Shown here in pieces: positions 23,883 through 32,776 of a stretch of 64,000 bases of DNA. The first letter of the stretch is position 1. Every line of letters starts with the position of its first letter. The position numbers and the translations under genes were made by a program. The notes under the pieces are model-generated. The model saw only the letters and a program-made list of their open reading frames with translations, did not search any database and was not told the origin of the DNA. The stretch lies in NCBI RefSeq assembly GCF_001693385.1, contig NZ_CP016428.1, positions 1,426,001 to 1,490,000 on the forward strand, in the 5' to 3' direction. This DNA is from Bradyrhizobium icense. Lineage in GTDB: Bacteria; Pseudomonadota; Alphaproteobacteria; Rhizobiales; Xanthobacteraceae.

Positions 23883-24476
23883 ATGGCCTTTCTTGAACCG
23901 GTAACCCTTCGCGGCGAGCACGCGCGGCTGGAGCCGTTGTCGCATGATCACATCGATGGCCTGGTGGAAGCCGTGAAGGACGGCGAGCTGTGGAAGCTCT
24001 GGTACACCTTCATTCCGACCGCCGAAAACATGAAACAGGAGATCGACCGCAGGCTCGGCCTGTTCGCGGCTGGCACGATGCTGCCGTTCACGGTCTGTGA
24101 TGCCGACGGCAAGATAGCCGGCATGACGACCTATATGAACGTCGACGCAGCCAACCGCCGTGTCGAGATCGGCTCGACCTGGTACGCCAAGCGCGTGCAG
24201 CGCAGCGCGCTCAATACGCAGTGCAAATTGCTGCTGCTGACGCATGCGTTCGAGAAGTTGAATTGCATTGCAGTGGAGTTCCGCACGCATTTCTTCAATC
24301 ACCAGAGCCGGCGCGGCATCGAGCGCCTCGGCGCCAAGCTGGACGGCATCCTGCGCAGCCATCAGATCGCGCCGAACGGTACGTTGCGCGACACCGTGGT
24401 TTACAGCATCATTGCCGCGGAATGGCCGACGGTGAAGGCCCACCTCAATTATCAACTCAACGAAAAGACGCGGTAA
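23883..24476 (+). CDS. GNAT family N-acetyltransferase (RimJ/RimL type)
   Basis: 197 residues. It begins MAFLEPVTLRGEHARLEPLS, the usual opening of RimJ/RimL-like GNATs. The acetyl-CoA region is IGSTWYAKRVQRSALNTQCK, in which the usual GxGxG loop is replaced by a Gln/Arg-rich stretch, followed by NCIAVEFRTHFFNHQSRRGIERLGAKLDGILR, the conserved N-x-x-S-R-x-x-x-E-R helix. Substrate unknown. It is followed after 24 bases by the GMC oxidoreductase. Confidence 0.88.
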   Translation: MAFLEPVTLRGEHARLEPLSHDHIDGLVEAVKDGELWKLWYTFIPTAENMKQEIDRRLGLFAAGTMLPFTVCDADGKIAGMTTYMNVDAANRRVEIGSTWYAKRVQRSALNTQCKLLLLTHAFEKLNCIAVEFRTHFFNHQSRRGIERLGAKLDGILRSHQIAPNGTLRDTVVYSIIAAEWPTVKAHLNYQLNEKTR

Positions 24477-24500
24477 CCAGGCCGCGCCAGAAAAGAAACG

Positions 24501-26144
24501 ATGGAAACGTTCGATTATGTGATTATCGGCGCGGGCTCCGCGGGAAGCGTGCTCGCCAACCGGCTCAGTGAAGATCCTTCCAGCCGCGTCTGCGTGCTCG
24601 AAGCGGGTGGCAAGGACTGGCATCCCTACATCCATCTGCCCGCCGGCTTCATCAAGACGTTCCACATGAAGAGCGTCAACTGGGCCTATCAGCAGGAGCC
24701 GGGTCCCTGGACCGGCGGCCGCAGCATCTACGCGCCGCGCGGCAAGACGCTGGGCGGCTCGTCGTCGATCAACGGCCATATCTACAACCGCGGCCAGCGC
24801 CAGGATTTCGACACCTGGGCGCAGCTCGGCAACCGCGGCTGGGGCTATCCGGACGTGCTGCCCTATTTCAAGCGGCTGGAATGCCGCGTCGGCGATTGCG
24901 ACGAGACTTATCGCGGCCGCGACGGCAGTCTCACCGTCACCACCATGGATTGGCAGGATCCGCTGTGCGAGGCCTTCATGGAGGGCGCTGTCAGCCTCGG
25001 CATCCCCAAAAATCCCGATTACAACGGCGCGATCCAGGAGGGCGTGTCGTACTGCCAGCGCACCATTCAGAACGGTCTGCGCATGAGCGCCGCGAAGGCA
25101 TTCCTGCATCCGGCGCGGAAGCGGGGCAATGTCGATGTGCGCACGCATGCGCATGTCACCAACATCATTTTCGAGGGCAAGCGCGCGGTCGGCGTGCGCT
25201 ATCTCAGAGGCGGCAAGAGTGGCGGCCCCGTCGAGGTGCGCGCCAACAAGGAAGTCATTCTTTCCGGCGGCGCCTACAACTCGCCGCAGGTGCTGCAATT
25301 GTCCGGCGTCGGTTCACCGGAATTGTTGCAATCGCACGGCATCGAAGTCCGCCACGCGCTGCCGGGCGTCGGCGAAGGCCTGCAGGATCACTACGCGCCG
25401 CGCTCGGTCGCGCGCGTCAAGAACATCAAGACCATCAATGAACTCCGGCGCGGCCTCAGCCTCTGGGTCGAGGCGCTGAAATGGGCGACCACGCGGCGCG
25501 GTCTGCTCTCGCTGTCGCCGACCATGGTCTATTGCTTCTGGCACTCCGGCGAGACCACCGAAAGCTCCGATCTGCAACTCACCTTTACGCCGGCGAGCTA
25601 CAAGGAAGGCGTGCAGGGACAGCTCGAGGACGAGCCCGGCATGACGGTTGCCTCATGGCAGCAGCGCCCGGAGAGTCGCGGCTATGTCCGCATCCGCTCC
25701 GCCGATCCGTTCGCGCCGCCGATCATCCAGACCAACTATCTGGTGGAAGAGATCGATCGCCGCGTCGTCGTCGCCGGCATGAAACTGGCGCGCCGGCTGC
25801 TCGCGTCCAAGCCGCTCGCGCCATACTACGCCTATGAGGATTTTCCGGGACCGAAGGTGCAGAGCGACGACGAATTTTTGGCGGCTGCCACCGAGCGCGG
25901 CACCACCACGTTCCATCCCGGCTGCACCTGTCGGATGGGACCGGCGGATGCGAAATGGGCCGTGGTCGACGATCAGTTGCGCGTCCATGGCCTGCAGGGC
26001 CTGCGCGTCGTCGATGCCTCGATCATGCCGCGCATGATCTCGGCCAATCTCAACGCCTCGACGCTCATGATCGCCGACAAGGCCTCCGACATGATCCGCG
26101 GCAAGACGGCGCTGGAGGCGGTGAGGTTCCCGGTGTCGGCTTAG
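24501..26144 (+). CDS. GMC family FAD-dependent oxidoreductase
   Basis: 547 residues, in the size range of choline/alcohol dehydrogenases. The FAD-binding GAGSAGSVLANRLSED is at the N-terminus; the GMC signatures are GKTLGGSSSINGHIYNRGQ and SGGAYNSPQVLQLSGVG. The catalytic region near the C-terminus is TTFHPGCTCRMG with the conserved His, followed by VVDASIMPRMISANLNAS. It oxidises a primary alcohol or polyol. No signal peptide. The specific substrate is not predictable. Confidence 0.93.
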   Translation: METFDYVIIGAGSAGSVLANRLSEDPSSRVCVLEAGGKDWHPYIHLPAGFIKTFHMKSVNWAYQQEPGPWTGGRSIYAPRGKTLGGSSSINGHIYNRGQRQDFDTWAQLGNRGWGYPDVLPYFKRLECRVGDCDETYRGRDGSLTVTTMDWQDPLCEAFMEGAVSLGIPKNPDYNGAIQEGVSYCQRTIQNGLRMSAAKAFLHPARKRGNVDVRTHAHVTNIIFEGKRAVGVRYLRGGKSGGPVEVRANKEVILSGGAYNSPQVLQLSGVGSPELLQSHGIEVRHALPGVGEGLQDHYAPRSVARVKNIKTINELRRGLSLWVEALKWATTRRGLLSLSPTMVYCFWHSGETTESSDLQLTFTPASYKEGVQGQLEDEPGMTVASWQQRPESRGYVRIRSADPFAPPIIQTNYLVEEIDRRVVVAGMKLARRLLASKPLAPYYAYEDFPGPKVQSDDEFLAAATERGTTTFHPGCTCRMGPADAKWAVVDDQLRVHGLQGLRVVDASIMPRMISANLNASTLMIADKASDMIRGKTALEAVRFPVSA

Positions 26145-26160
26145 CATTGGTACGAGGAAC

Positions 26161-26571
26161 ATGGCGTTCGCGATCAAGGCCGAGATTTCCGATCTGCGGC
26201 CGAAGACGTTCGCGTTCGCCGCGCAAAAGACCATGTATGGCGGTAAGCATGTCGCCGAAGGTGACACGGTTTTCGTGTTCGCGAGCGAGAACGAGGGCGG
26301 GCATGGCCTTATCGCGCGCGGCGTTGTTATGTCGGCCGAAGCGATCGCCAGGAAGCGCGGCATCATCAGGCAAACACCGCGTGTGAGCGTCACCATCAGA
26401 CGCACCGCGCTCGCGAAGCGATCGCTGGGGCGGAGCGAGCTCAAGCATTTCACTGACTGGAATGACGGCCAGCCCGGGACCGAGCTCAATTTCAAGTTCT
26501 ACCGCCAGGCAACGAACAAGATCGCCGGCATCTCGGACGAAGCGGCGGCGTTCCTCGACGAATTCTTCTAG
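26161..26571 (+). CDS. Hypothetical protein, possible PUA/EVE-like fold
   Basis: 136 residues starting MAFAIKAEISDLRPKTFAFA. A central GDTVFVFASENEGGHGLIARGVV segment resembles the strand-loop core of PUA-like (EVE/ASCH) domains, which bind modified nucleotides or RNA, but the match is by eye and weak. It follows the GMC oxidoreductase by 16 bases on the same strand and could be co-transcribed. Codon bias is normal. I would otherwise call it unknown. Confidence 0.65.
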   Translation: MAFAIKAEISDLRPKTFAFAAQKTMYGGKHVAEGDTVFVFASENEGGHGLIARGVVMSAEAIARKRGIIRQTPRVSVTIRRTALAKRSLGRSELKHFTDWNDGQPGTELNFKFYRQATNKIAGISDEAAAFLDEFF

Positions 26572-27275
26572 GGGCGTGGATTCATAAAGGCGTAGATGTC
26601 CGCTTCTGACTGACTGAGAAGCGGAAATCTTACGATCAGTTAGAGTATCACCGCTCGTGGGCCAACTCGGTCATCGAGGGCAGCAAATGTCAGGGATGGC
26701 GACACGGAGGCTCGGCTGGCTTGTCGCCCTCCTGGGCGCAACCTGCCGGACTGCCATAGTTCGTTCGCGCTACGTCCAGTAAAAAGTATGAGTCGGAAGG
26801 CGCACGGATGCGTTTCGGCTTTTTCTAACCAGCGATGGCTTGAGGTTCAAACGAGCGGCTAATCGGGGAGGGCTGGACCCGGGAGACAAGACGAGATTGG
26901 TGACGAGCCGACGCTCGCGTCAAGGCATTTAGGGCTAGCGCCAGACCAAAGTTTCAACGCCGCGAATCGCCCTTCGCAATAAGTTCCGGCGGCTCCATGC
27001 GATGGTCATGGGCCATCGCTTTCGCCGCGGCAAATTGCGCGTAGAACGCGCGCTTGGGGAGGATACAGTGAATTATTGAATGTGACCCAGGGCGGATCAC
27101 AAGGACATGACGATTGGCATGAGCCGTTCCGCGACGCGCGCGAGCAGCGGCTCGACCAGATGCTGACGCAGCCGTTCCGAGGAGACGACCGCAGCTACCC
27201 ACTTCGGGCTTGGAAGCCTGGCGCATGATCCTGTCTGCTCTCATGGGGCGCATTTGCAACAAGGAGGACATCGCC
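26572..27275. other. 704-base region with no supported gene
   Basis: Codon bias disappears after the preceding gene. A GTCCGCTTCTGAC/GAAGCGGAAAT inverted pair lies near 26600-26630. Near 27060-27230 both strands contain short stretches that translate plausibly (for example RLRQHLVEPLLARVAERL on the minus strand) but neither has a start with a ribosome site or adequate length; this may be decayed coding DNA. The promoter of the exported cupin gene must lie toward the right end. Confidence 0.5.
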
Positions 27276-27725
27276 ATGACGCCCACGCGTTTCGTTTCAA
27301 CTGCCAGCGTGCTGGCGGCAATCTGGCTCGTGACCGGAGCCGCGACAGTGTGCGCCCAGGACAGTGCGCTGCCGGCCGGCTTCAAGACCCAGCCGCTGCT
27401 GAAGACAGGTCAAACCCGAGACAAGCAGCCGATTGTTTATCCGAAGACAGACAAGCCAGAAATGATCTCCGTTATTGGGACCATCGAGCCCGGTGGCCGC
27501 ACGCCACTGCATGAGCACCCGGTACCGACCTACGTCTATATCCTCGAGGGCGAGGTGGAGTTGCAGAGTCACGGCGGACAACCGTATCAATATAAAACCG
27601 GCGAAGCCTACATCGAGGCTCTCAATCACCAACACCAGCTTTTCAATAAGGGCAATGTTCCGGCCAAGGTCCTGGTGGTCTTCGTCGGCGAGGAGGGCCA
27701 ACCCACAACCATCGCGGCGAAATAG
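27276..27725 (+). CDS. Exported cupin protein
   Basis: 149 residues with signal peptide ending VTGAATVCAQ. A single cupin domain has motif 1 GGRTPLHEHPVPTYVYILEG (His residues for metal binding) and motif 2 ALNHQHQLFNKGNVPAKVLVVF. AAGGAGG precedes the ATG at an ideal distance, so the start at 27276 is preferred over a longer frame. Periplasmic cupins of this kind are often dioxygenases or binding proteins of unknown substrate. It sits in an otherwise gene-poor stretch. Confidence 0.87.
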   Translation: MTPTRFVSTASVLAAIWLVTGAATVCAQDSALPAGFKTQPLLKTGQTRDKQPIVYPKTDKPEMISVIGTIEPGGRTPLHEHPVPTYVYILEGEVELQSHGGQPYQYKTGEAYIEALNHQHQLFNKGNVPAKVLVVFVGEEGQPTTIAAK

Positions 27726-27874
27726 CCGCCGGTCCCAGCGCCAGTCGGCACGCTCGCTATCAAAAAAAGCCCGCGCCGCCGCGCTGATCAGGGGTCAACG
27801 TCGTGGCCGCGGATTGACATTTCTCTCTACGGGAGATTGCGTGGCGCGCACAGCTTGGCTTTACGGACCTCGTC

Positions 27875-28528
27875 ATGAAGCTTATTGCGCATCGTGGATG
27901 GTCCGCGGGTCGGGGCGAAAACTCGCTCGCCGCGTTCGTACGTGCCGCCCGTGACGGCAGAATATCCGGTGTCGAATTCGACGTCTGCCGTGCAGCGGAT
28001 TCCGACACATTGGTGGTGTCACACGACCCGCCGCGTCATGTCGAGAATGCGCTTACCCTCGATGCGGCACTGTCGCTTCTTTCGCCGACTGACCTTGAAC
28101 TGTTCGTGGAGGTGAAGGAGACGGGACTTGTCTCTGGAGTCATCGAGAGGCTGGTTGCCAGCAACGTGGCCCGTCGCTCGGTCGTATTTGGCTTTGCCGC
28201 CGTCGCAAGATCCTTTCCGTGGAAGGGTGCGCGACCGGTGCGCCTGGGCATCATCGTCATGTACCCGTGGAACCTGAATCGTGCGGTGCGCAGGTATGCG
28301 CCGGATGTCCTCCTGCTCGGCTGGGACGCACGCGCTTGGACGCGAATAGCTTTTCGCGCCTGGTGGTCCGTTGTCTCGCTTGAGCAGCTTGCGCGACGCC
28401 ACCACGTGCCGGTTGTGGTAGGAATCGTGCAACGCATGGACGACCTTCATTGGCTCTCGCGGCAGCGCCTCTACGGGGCGGTTGTCGACGTCGACCGCAC
28501 CATCGGCCGCAGCGCCAGGCCTGATTAG
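27875..28528 (+). CDS. Glycerophosphodiester phosphodiesterase family protein, short
   Basis: 217 residues. The GDPD catalytic pattern is present: H6-R7-G8 in IAHRGW, E15-N16, the E34-x-D36 metal pair in VEFDV, and H50-D51 in SHDPP. A later E in FVEVKE is the third metal ligand. The C-terminal half is Arg/Trp-rich and more divergent, and the usual small insertion subdomain is reduced. Enzymes of this family release glycerol-3-phosphate from phosphodiesters. No signal peptide. Isolated gene. Confidence 0.85.
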   Translation: MKLIAHRGWSAGRGENSLAAFVRAARDGRISGVEFDVCRAADSDTLVVSHDPPRHVENALTLDAALSLLSPTDLELFVEVKETGLVSGVIERLVASNVARRSVVFGFAAVARSFPWKGARPVRLGIIVMYPWNLNRAVRRYAPDVLLLGWDARAWTRIAFRAWWSVVSLEQLARRHHVPVVVGIVQRMDDLHWLSRQRLYGAVVDVDRTIGRSARPD

Positions 28529-28913
28529 GCCGCGCAAACCCGTTCGTGGCCCGTGAAGTATGACAGATCGGCCTAATCTCGCGTGGGGGACCGGCTGTTT
28601 CGGTGATGTCGCCTCTTCGCCCCTTCGAGACATGCCGACCGGCCCCGAAAACATCTACCAGTCGGGCAAGAGCGGAAGTGATTGGCCTTCGATTCGAATG
28701 TCGCTAACGACCCTCAACGGACTTTCGCTCGCATCTGCTGTGTTCAGGAAAGGTTCTGGAGTTGCCAATCTCTCCCATGCGCGGCCGGGTGCTGGCTTGA
28801 TTTGATCCCTATTGGCCTAGTTTGAAATTTCGGGTGGCCTAGTATGGGTGATTGCCAGAATGGAGTAACCTAAGCTTGGGGGCGACGGTTAACTTACGGC
28901 GGAGCCACTTGTC
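28529..28913. other. Intergenic region, 385 bases, nothing recognisable
   Basis: Two copies of GGCCTAGT (around 28814 and 28838) flank an AT-rich patch, GTTTGAAATTTCGGG, just before the small membrane protein gene; this could belong to its promoter. ORFs here lack ribosome sites and codon bias. Confidence 0.4.
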
Positions 28914-29087
28914 ATGACGCCTCTCAATAGAAACATACTGATCGCTGTCGTGGTGGTTATTCTTGCTGGAGTGCTCATTTATATTTACGGCGGATCCGAT
29001 ACGACTACGACAACATCAACACCTCCAGCCGCGACTACGACAACGCCCTCGCCGCCTGCAACGCCGCCCGCACCAACACAGAAGTAG
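28914..29087 (+). CDS. Small membrane protein with Thr/Pro-rich tail
   Basis: 57 residues. One membrane helix near the N-terminus (NILIAVVVVILAGVLIYIY) is followed by a tail made almost only of Thr, Pro, Ala and Ser. GGAG is placed ten bases before the ATG, and a good intrinsic terminator follows 47 bases after the stop, so this is a complete small transcription unit. Function unknown; single-span proteins with low-complexity periplasmic tails are common in this group. Confidence 0.7.
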   Translation: MTPLNRNILIAVVVVILAGVLIYIYGGSDTTTTTSTPPAATTTTPSPPATPPAPTQK

Positions 29088-29133
29088 CCGTCGAAGCGAC
29101 GAATCAAAGAGCGAAGGGTACGATTTGCTAGTC

Positions 29134-29170
29134 GAAAGAGGCCCGCCTCAGTTGGCGGCCTCTTTCATTT
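29134..29170 (+). terminator. Intrinsic terminator after the small membrane protein gene
   Basis: Stem GAAAGAGGCC/GGCCTCTTTC with inner CGCC/GGCG pairing around CTCAGTT, followed by ATTT. The A-rich left arm and T-rich right side allow termination in either direction. Confidence 0.75.
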
Positions 29171-29643
29171 CGAATGTCACCTGTTGACCCCAGTGGACAT
29201 GCCGATCCGTCCGATTGGTGTGTGCTTCCCGGGGTAGACTGGACATGGCGAAATAAACCGCCACTTCCGCTCAACTGACAACACCCTGAAATTTTTGAAC
29301 CAAGCCGGCTCCGCTGGCGTTCGAAAATTACTAGCGCGCAACAAATCGCGCACCTCGTGAACATAAAACATTTGACGCGTCGAATTTTCTCTGCGCTTAG
29401 GTCATGACATTCGTCGCGGGTGAAATTGCCTGCACTCTTGAGGACCGCAATGCGTAACGCGCGCACACACATCGCAGAGACTGCCGTCCGCGTCCGGCCG
29501 CTTATTCGGCTGGCCGATTGGTCGTGCATGTCCGTGATGACGTGGGGTCCGAACTTTCAGCTCGAAGCGGGGCTGATCCGCAAAGCAAGAGTGTAACTCT
29601 CGGCGCAGGGCCGCTCCCTCCGCCGAACCGGCAGGAGGGCAAG
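29171..29643. other. Intergenic region, 473 bases, no supported gene
   Basis: A 64-codon minus-strand ORF (29177-29371) begins with ATG and has a plausible composition, but no ribosome site and codon use unlike the genome. GC content looks lower than in flanking genes. No repeat family of the window is present. Confidence 0.4.
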
Positions 29644-29874
29644 ATGAACGCCCGCAACGACGTCAAGAGACCATCCGATCAGAGCTTGCTGGCAGCGGCT
29701 CAACGGCGATTTGCCGCGCGGGTTGATTTTCTCGTGGCTCGCTGGCTCGAGCGCTGCGCTACAAACGCCGAGGCCGCACAACGGTTGTTGAGGACCGATC
29801 GGAAGCCCACACGTGAGTTCGGGATGGGCGTGAGCCTTGTCGTTTCATCTCCACGTTGGGATGAGTCCCCATGA
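29644..29874 (+). CDS. Small hypothetical protein
   Basis: 76 residues starting MNARNDVKRPSDQSLLAAAQ. The first two thirds look helical with FAARVDFLVARWLERCATNAEAAQRLL. GGAGGG is well placed before the ATG, and codon bias is good in that part; the last 25 residues look less conserved and could be the result of a recent frame change. No signal peptide or known domain. Possibly a short regulator or truncated protein. Confidence 0.5.
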   Translation: MNARNDVKRPSDQSLLAAAQRRFAARVDFLVARWLERCATNAEAAQRLLRTDRKPTREFGMGVSLVVSSPRWDESP

Positions 29875-30029
29875 CGGGGGCAGGCGGCGGGTGGGGATAG
29901 CATCAAGGTAACGTGTCTGATCTGCCGCACCTGTAGACGTATTCCGACACTCATGTTCACGGCGGGTCTGAGGGGAACGCGCAGCAGTTTGCTGCCTTGT
30001 TTCTTCTAACCTGGAGGAAAAGTACCGTG

Positions 30030-30221
30030 ATGAAAATTGTGATTGTTGTCGATGCAACGCTTGCCGTGGTGACTGCCGCTGGTGCTGCCGACATTCCGCG
30101 CCGACAGCCCGTCTATCAGACGGCCCAAATCGGCAAGATGCCGATTGGCAAGACCCCAATCGGGAAGACGCCAATCGGCAAGACGCCTGTCGCACCGCCC
30201 CGGCCCTATGCGCGGTATTGA
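30030..30221 (+). CDS. Small exported protein with IGKTP tandem repeats
   Basis: 63 residues. A weak N-terminal signal sequence (MKIVIVVDATLAVVTAAGAAD) precedes QIGKMPIGKTPIGKTPIGKTP, four near-perfect five-residue repeats encoded by 15-base tandem units at about 30127-30190. It ends APPRPYARY. CTGGAGGAAAAG is a strong ribosome site before the start. The third bases differ between units (ACCCCA, ACGCCA, ACGCCT), so the repeats are not a brand-new slippage product. Function unknown. Confidence 0.65.
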   Translation: MKIVIVVDATLAVVTAAGAADIPRRQPVYQTAQIGKMPIGKTPIGKTPIGKTPVAPPRPYARY

Positions 30222-30305
30222 CTTAAGGTCTCGCTGATCTGACCTTTATCGTCGACAGTTGAAGGGCGAAGCGTGGCAAATCGGCCGAAGAGGTTGGAAA
30301 TATGA

Positions 30306-30980
30306 TTGCTTGCGGGATTCACACTCGCTGTCTTGCTCCAGTGCAAAATCCAATCAGCTTCTGCACGCGAGATTGACACTCGCGCCCGCACGGAACGTTT
30401 CATTTCCAAGAATCGGGAGGTCCACAAGCGCGCCGCCGCTGCGAACGCGCTTGTCTCCAGTGAGGCGGCGCCCATTGAATCGAAACCGGCGCCACAGTCG
30501 ACTCGAAAGCCGGGATCGCGAGCAAAGGGCCCGTACTACGTTGATTTCAGAGCCAGGACGGCGGCGAGCTGGGGACACGCTTTCGTCTGGTTTGGGAAGA
30601 TAAGCGAGCGAGCAGTTGAAGTCGCGGGCCTTACCCCTGCGGAAGACACCGCAGCTTATGTCCTTGGTCATTTGATGTGGGTGCCGTCCGAGACCACGGC
30701 AAGCTATGGCGATCTTGATCCGCAGTACTTGACCGCCAGCTACCGAGTTTACCTGAACGAGCCGGACGCAAAAAGGGTCTTCGCATACATCAAGAAATTA
30801 CAGGCGAGTTCACCGGTCTGGAACGCCGAAACAACCAATTGCACTGCGTTTATCGGTAGCATCGCGGAATTCATGGGATTAAAAGCTCCTCACCGCTGGC
30901 AGCGCCCCGAGGACTACGTCAACAATCTCAAGACGATGAATAGCGGGCGCCGAATAATCCGCCTCTCGTCAGCACAATAG
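30306..30980 (+). CDS. Exported hypothetical protein with conserved NCTAF motif
   Basis: 224 residues from a TTG start. The N-terminus MLAGFTLAVLLQCKIQSASA looks like a signal peptide. The C-terminal domain (about 75-215) has SWGHAFVWFG, YGDLDPQYLTASYRVYLNEPD and ETTNCTAFIGSIAEFMGLK. I recall similar proteins, often called hypothetical, in several Bradyrhizobium genomes; the His and Cys in GHAF and NCT suggest a cysteine-peptidase-like fold. TGA immediately precedes the TTG in frame, and an ATG at 30302 lies in another frame, so the true start or a frameshift near 30302 needs attention. Confidence 0.7.
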   Translation: MLAGFTLAVLLQCKIQSASAREIDTRARTERFISKNREVHKRAAAANALVSSEAAPIESKPAPQSTRKPGSRAKGPYYVDFRARTAASWGHAFVWFGKISERAVEVAGLTPAEDTAAYVLGHLMWVPSETTASYGDLDPQYLTASYRVYLNEPDAKRVFAYIKKLQASSPVWNAETTNCTAFIGSIAEFMGLKAPHRWQRPEDYVNNLKTMNSGRRIIRLSSAQ

Positions 30981-31030
30981 ATCGCGTTCCTCCTTGGCCG
31001 CCCTAGCGAGACCGGCGCCCGATCCCGGCG

Positions 31031-32011
31031 TTAGACAGCCTCAGCCCGGTACAACGTGTCGATCGTCACCACGCCGATCGCGCGCGAGACACAGGGGCAG
31101 ATCTTGCGGTTGTCCTGCTTCTGCTGATCGCTGAAGAACACGTCGCGATGGTCGATCTCGCCCTCGATCGCCACGACATCCACGGCGCAAACGCCGCACT
31201 CGCCGCGCTGGCAGTCCGATATCACCTCAAAACCGGCGCCGTTCAGCGCGTCGAGCATCGAACTGTTCTGCGGCACGACGAGTTCGGTGCCCGTATCCTT
31301 CAGCCGCACGCGGAATTCCGCGGTCGGCTTCAGCCCGCTGGAGCCGAAGGTCTCATAGCGCAGATCGGCTGGCGCGCGTCCCGCTTCGTTCCAGGCGCGC
31401 CGCGCCGCCTCCAGCATCCGCATCGGCCCGCTGATGACGGCAATCGAGTCGTTCGGTTGTGCGCGGAAGGCGGCATCGAGGTCGAGCCGCGCGCCTTCAT
31501 CGGAGGCGTACACGTTCAGCCGGTCGCCGAGCAGCGCCGTCAACTCGTCGAGGAAAGCTGCGTCGCTGCGTGATTTCACGGCATAATGCAGGATCGCATC
31601 GATATTCTTGCGGCGGAGCGCGGCCGCAATGCCTGTGATCGGCGTAATGCCGATGCCGCCCGCGATCAGGCAATAATTTCGCCGCGTCCAATCGATCTCC
31701 ACCAGCGATGTCGGATTTGAAGTTTCGATCCGCGCGCCAACTCTCAAGTTCCACATGCCGCGCGAGCCGCCGCGGCTGTCCGGCGCCAGCCGCACTGCGA
31801 TGCGATAAGTGCCGGGGTCGCCGTTCTCCACCAGCGAATAGGAGCGCCGCGCGGGCTGTCCGTCGATCAGCACGGTGACGCCGATATGGCTGCCGGGCGG
31901 GTAGGGCGCGATGTGGCCGCTTTCAGGATGCAGGCGGAATTCGCGGATCGTCGGCGTCACGTCGCGAATGGACTCAACGGTGCACCAGCTCCATTGCTCG
32001 GCAAAACGCAT
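31031..32011 (-). CDS. PDR/VanB-type oxidoreductase with C-terminal ferredoxin
   Basis: 326 residues in the phthalate dioxygenase reductase layout: FMN-binding barrel (about 1-105, with RRSYSLVENGD), NAD-binding domain (about 106-230, with CLIAGGIGITPI) and a plant-type [2Fe-2S] domain (about 235-326) with the cysteine cluster CQRGECGVC plus a later CPC. It passes electrons from NADH to the Rieske oxygenase encoded two genes upstream. Eight bases separate it from the GntR gene, so the three form one operon. Confidence 0.93.
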   Translation of the reverse strand: MRFAEQWSWCTVESIRDVTPTIREFRLHPESGHIAPYPPGSHIGVTVLIDGQPARRSYSLVENGDPGTYRIAVRLAPDSRGGSRGMWNLRVGARIETSNPTSLVEIDWTRRNYCLIAGGIGITPITGIAAALRRKNIDAILHYAVKSRSDAAFLDELTALLGDRLNVYASDEGARLDLDAAFRAQPNDSIAVISGPMRMLEAARRAWNEAGRAPADLRYETFGSSGLKPTAEFRVRLKDTGTELVVPQNSSMLDALNGAGFEVISDCQRGECGVCAVDVVAIEGEIDHRDVFFSDQQKQDNRKICPCVSRAIGVVTIDTLYRAEAV

Positions 32012-32019
32012 GGGCGATC

Positions 32020-32772
32020 CTATTCGGCTGACGATTTGAGCAAAGCGAGCGCAGGCATCAGTTCGAGATGCGTGCGGTTTCGGATCGCGAGCCGCAGGTT
32101 GCGCGCGGCAAGCCGCGAATGCTCGCGCATCACGGCCTCGGCCCGCGCGCCCTCGCGGTTCTCGATCGCATCGACCACGACGCGGTGATGATCCTGTCCG
32201 ATCAGCAAAATCTGATGTGCCTCCGGCAGCGCCGACTGCGCCATCACGAACGCGCTTGGCGAAGCGAACGGCAGCGCCGAGACGCGGTCGATTTCACGGA
32301 TCAGCGGCGCGCTTGCGGACAATTCGTTCAGCAGCGCGTGAAACCGCGCGTTCATCGTCACATAGGCGGAAAAGGCTTCGACCGAAATCGGGTCCTGCCG
32401 AACCAGTTGGTCGAGATCGGCAAGGCATTCCTTGAGCGGCTCGAGGCTGCGCGCGCTGACGCCGCGCTCGGCCGCAAAGCGCGCGGCGAGGCCCTCCAGC
32501 GTGCCGCGCAGTTCGATCGAATCCAGAATGTCGCGTTCGGTGAACGCTTTCACCATGAAGCCGCCGGAGGGGATCGCCTGCAGCAGGCCTTCGTCCTCGA
32601 GCCGCACCAGCGCCAGCCGCACCGGCGTCCGCGATACGCCCGTGATGTCGACCGCCTGCAGTTCGGAAATTCGCTCGCCCGGGCGCAGCCGCCCGGACAG
32701 GATCATGTCGCGCAGCGCGAGCTGCGCGCGCACGGTCTGCGACACGGAGCGTTCGGCGTCGCGTTCGCTCAT
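32020..32772 (-). CDS. GntR family regulator, FCD (FadR) type
   Basis: 250 residues. The winged helix-turn-helix (about 15-80) contains ILSGRLRPGERISELQAVDI and TPVRLALVRLEDEGLL, typical of GntR. An all-helical FCD ligand domain (about 90-230) has ELRGTLEGLAARFAAERG and the metal-binding His residues in NARFHALL and REHSRLAARN. It lies between the oxygenase and reductase genes, four and eight bases from each, and most likely represses this operon through the GTATAC sites upstream of the oxygenase gene. Confidence 0.92.
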   Translation of the reverse strand: MSERDAERSVSQTVRAQLALRDMILSGRLRPGERISELQAVDITGVSRTPVRLALVRLEDEGLLQAIPSGGFMVKAFTERDILDSIELRGTLEGLAARFAAERGVSARSLEPLKECLADLDQLVRQDPISVEAFSAYVTMNARFHALLNELSASAPLIREIDRVSALPFASPSAFVMAQSALPEAHQILLIGQDHHRVVVDAIENREGARAEAVMREHSRLAARNLRLAIRNRTHLELMPALALLKSSAE

Positions 32773-32776
32773 GCTG

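Noticed and set aside
23877..25298. A 473-codon minus-strand frame
   Set aside because: Lies opposite the GNAT and GMC genes, both of which show complete family motifs on the plus strand. Composition is His/Arg-rich as in typical shadow frames.
26698..26790. 30-codon ORF with a hydrophobic run (MATRRLGWLVALLGA)
   Set aside because: Too short, no ribosome site and no conservation evidence.
27060..27230. Possible coding relic on either strand near 27.1 kb
   Set aside because: Short stretches translate plausibly in two opposite frames, but neither has a start, ribosome site or a family I recognise. Kept only as a comment on the intergenic region.
29177..29371. 64-codon minus-strand ORF
   Set aside because: No ribosome site, codon use unlike the genome and no known motif; listed in the intergenic note instead.
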